A program made the position numbers and the translations under genes. Source: Spirochaetota bacterium (GTDB lineage: Bacteria > Spirochaetota > UBA4802 > UBA5550). From it: DNA of 8,189 nt. Every line of letters begins with the position of its first letter. Position 1 is the stretch's first letter. The notes below the pieces were generated by a model. It was not told where the DNA came from. It was given only the letters and a program-made list of their open reading frames with translations, and searched no databases. This document shows, in pieces, positions 7,827 to 8,189 of the stretch. Where the stretch lies: NCBI GenBank assembly GCA_022704585.1, contig JAKJGD010000065.1:1-8189 (forward strand), in the 5' to 3' direction.

Positions 7827-8189
7827 TCAGCGTGATTATCATCGACGACGAGGAAATGATCTCGAAGATGCTGAAAGGATATCTGGAAGATCAGGGGTTT
7901 GAGGTCGCAACGGCCGGCACCGGGGCGGAGGGTCTCGGCCTGATACGGAACGGCCAGTACGACGTTGCGGTCATTGACGTGCGCCTGCCGGACATGAGCG
8001 GGAACGACCTGGCGCTCAGGGCAGCCGCGATCAAACCGGGGATGAAGTTCATCATGCATACCGGCTCCGTCGACTATGTGCTGACCGGCGAGCTTAACGC
8101 TATCGGTGTCGATGCTGATTCGATTATCCGGAAGCCGGTAAAAGACATGGGCGAGATAGTGAGGATGATAGAGAGAAAAGTTCCTACCG
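7823..8189 (+). CDS. Response regulator receiver domain protein, 3' end outside the window
   Basis: The gene starts at GTG 7823, overlapping the kinase stop codon as GTGA, an arrangement typical of translational coupling. The frame stays open to the window edge, giving 122 residues that cover a whole receiver fold. The residues needed for phosphotransfer are present: the acidic pair Asp8/Asp9, phospho-acceptor Asp52 in VIDVRLPDMSG, Thr80 and Lys104 followed by Pro. An Ile takes the usual aromatic switch position three residues before the Lys (101). The protein should accept phosphate from the kinase immediately upstream. Whether it is a single-domain receiver or continues into an output domain cannot be seen, so the regulated process is unknown. 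The receiver call is firm; the pairing with the upstream kinase is inferred from gene order. Confidence 0.9.
   Translation, partial: MISVIIIDDEEMISKMLKGYLEDQGFEVATAGTGAEGLGLIRNGQYDVAVIDVRLPDMSGNDLALRAAAIKPGMKFIMHTGSVDYVLTGELNAIGVDADSIIRKPVKDMGEIVRMIERKVPT

Overview
The window is an 8.2 kb stretch of GC-rich bacterial DNA with every recognisable gene on the + strand. It holds the end of a membrane exporter gene followed by a cluster of two-component signalling genes. The taxon cannot be fixed from the sequence alone. GC-rich coding DNA with AT-rich intergenic promoters and very large soluble multi-PAS histidine kinases is common in environmental Gram-negatives of the deltaproteobacterial and spirochaete type. 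That is an inference from style, not a diagnosis.

Layout: (1) Positions 2-1168 are the C-terminal part of an RND/MMPL-family (HAE3-like) transporter that enters from the left edge. It is closed by an intrinsic terminator at about 1191-1223. (2) A 202 bp intergenic region follows. It carries a good sigma70-like promoter with an extended -10 (1243-1271) and an untranslated leader that can fold into a 9 bp stem. (3) Positions 1371-3992 encode an 873-residue soluble hybrid histidine kinase: basic tail, short coil, three PAS domains, HisKA, HATPase and a C-terminal receiver. (4) A 102 bp gap contains a second candidate extended -10 promoter. (5) Positions 4095-7826 encode a 1243-residue soluble histidine kinase: N-terminal receiver, PAS, heptad coil, three PAS, GAF, PAS, HisKA and HATPase. 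(6) From 7823, overlapping the previous gene by 4 bp, a receiver-domain response regulator starts at GTG and runs off the right edge.

Together the three signalling genes encode two transmitter modules, three receivers, eight PAS domains and one GAF domain, with no transmembrane segment in either kinase. All key phosphorylation residues are intact: His516 and Asp806 in the first kinase, Asp55 and His997 in the second, and Asp52 in the third protein. The simplest reading is a cytoplasmic sensory network in which the second kinase phosphorylates the translationally coupled receiver protein. The first kinase may feed in through the second kinase's N-terminal receiver. No DNA-binding or enzymatic output domain is visible inside the window. 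I see no mobile element, CRISPR array, tRNA or rRNA, and no clear sign of a wholly new system. The less ordinary points are the exact 135-codon PAS duplication, the seven-heptad coil, the structured leader and the receiver/kinase arrangement.
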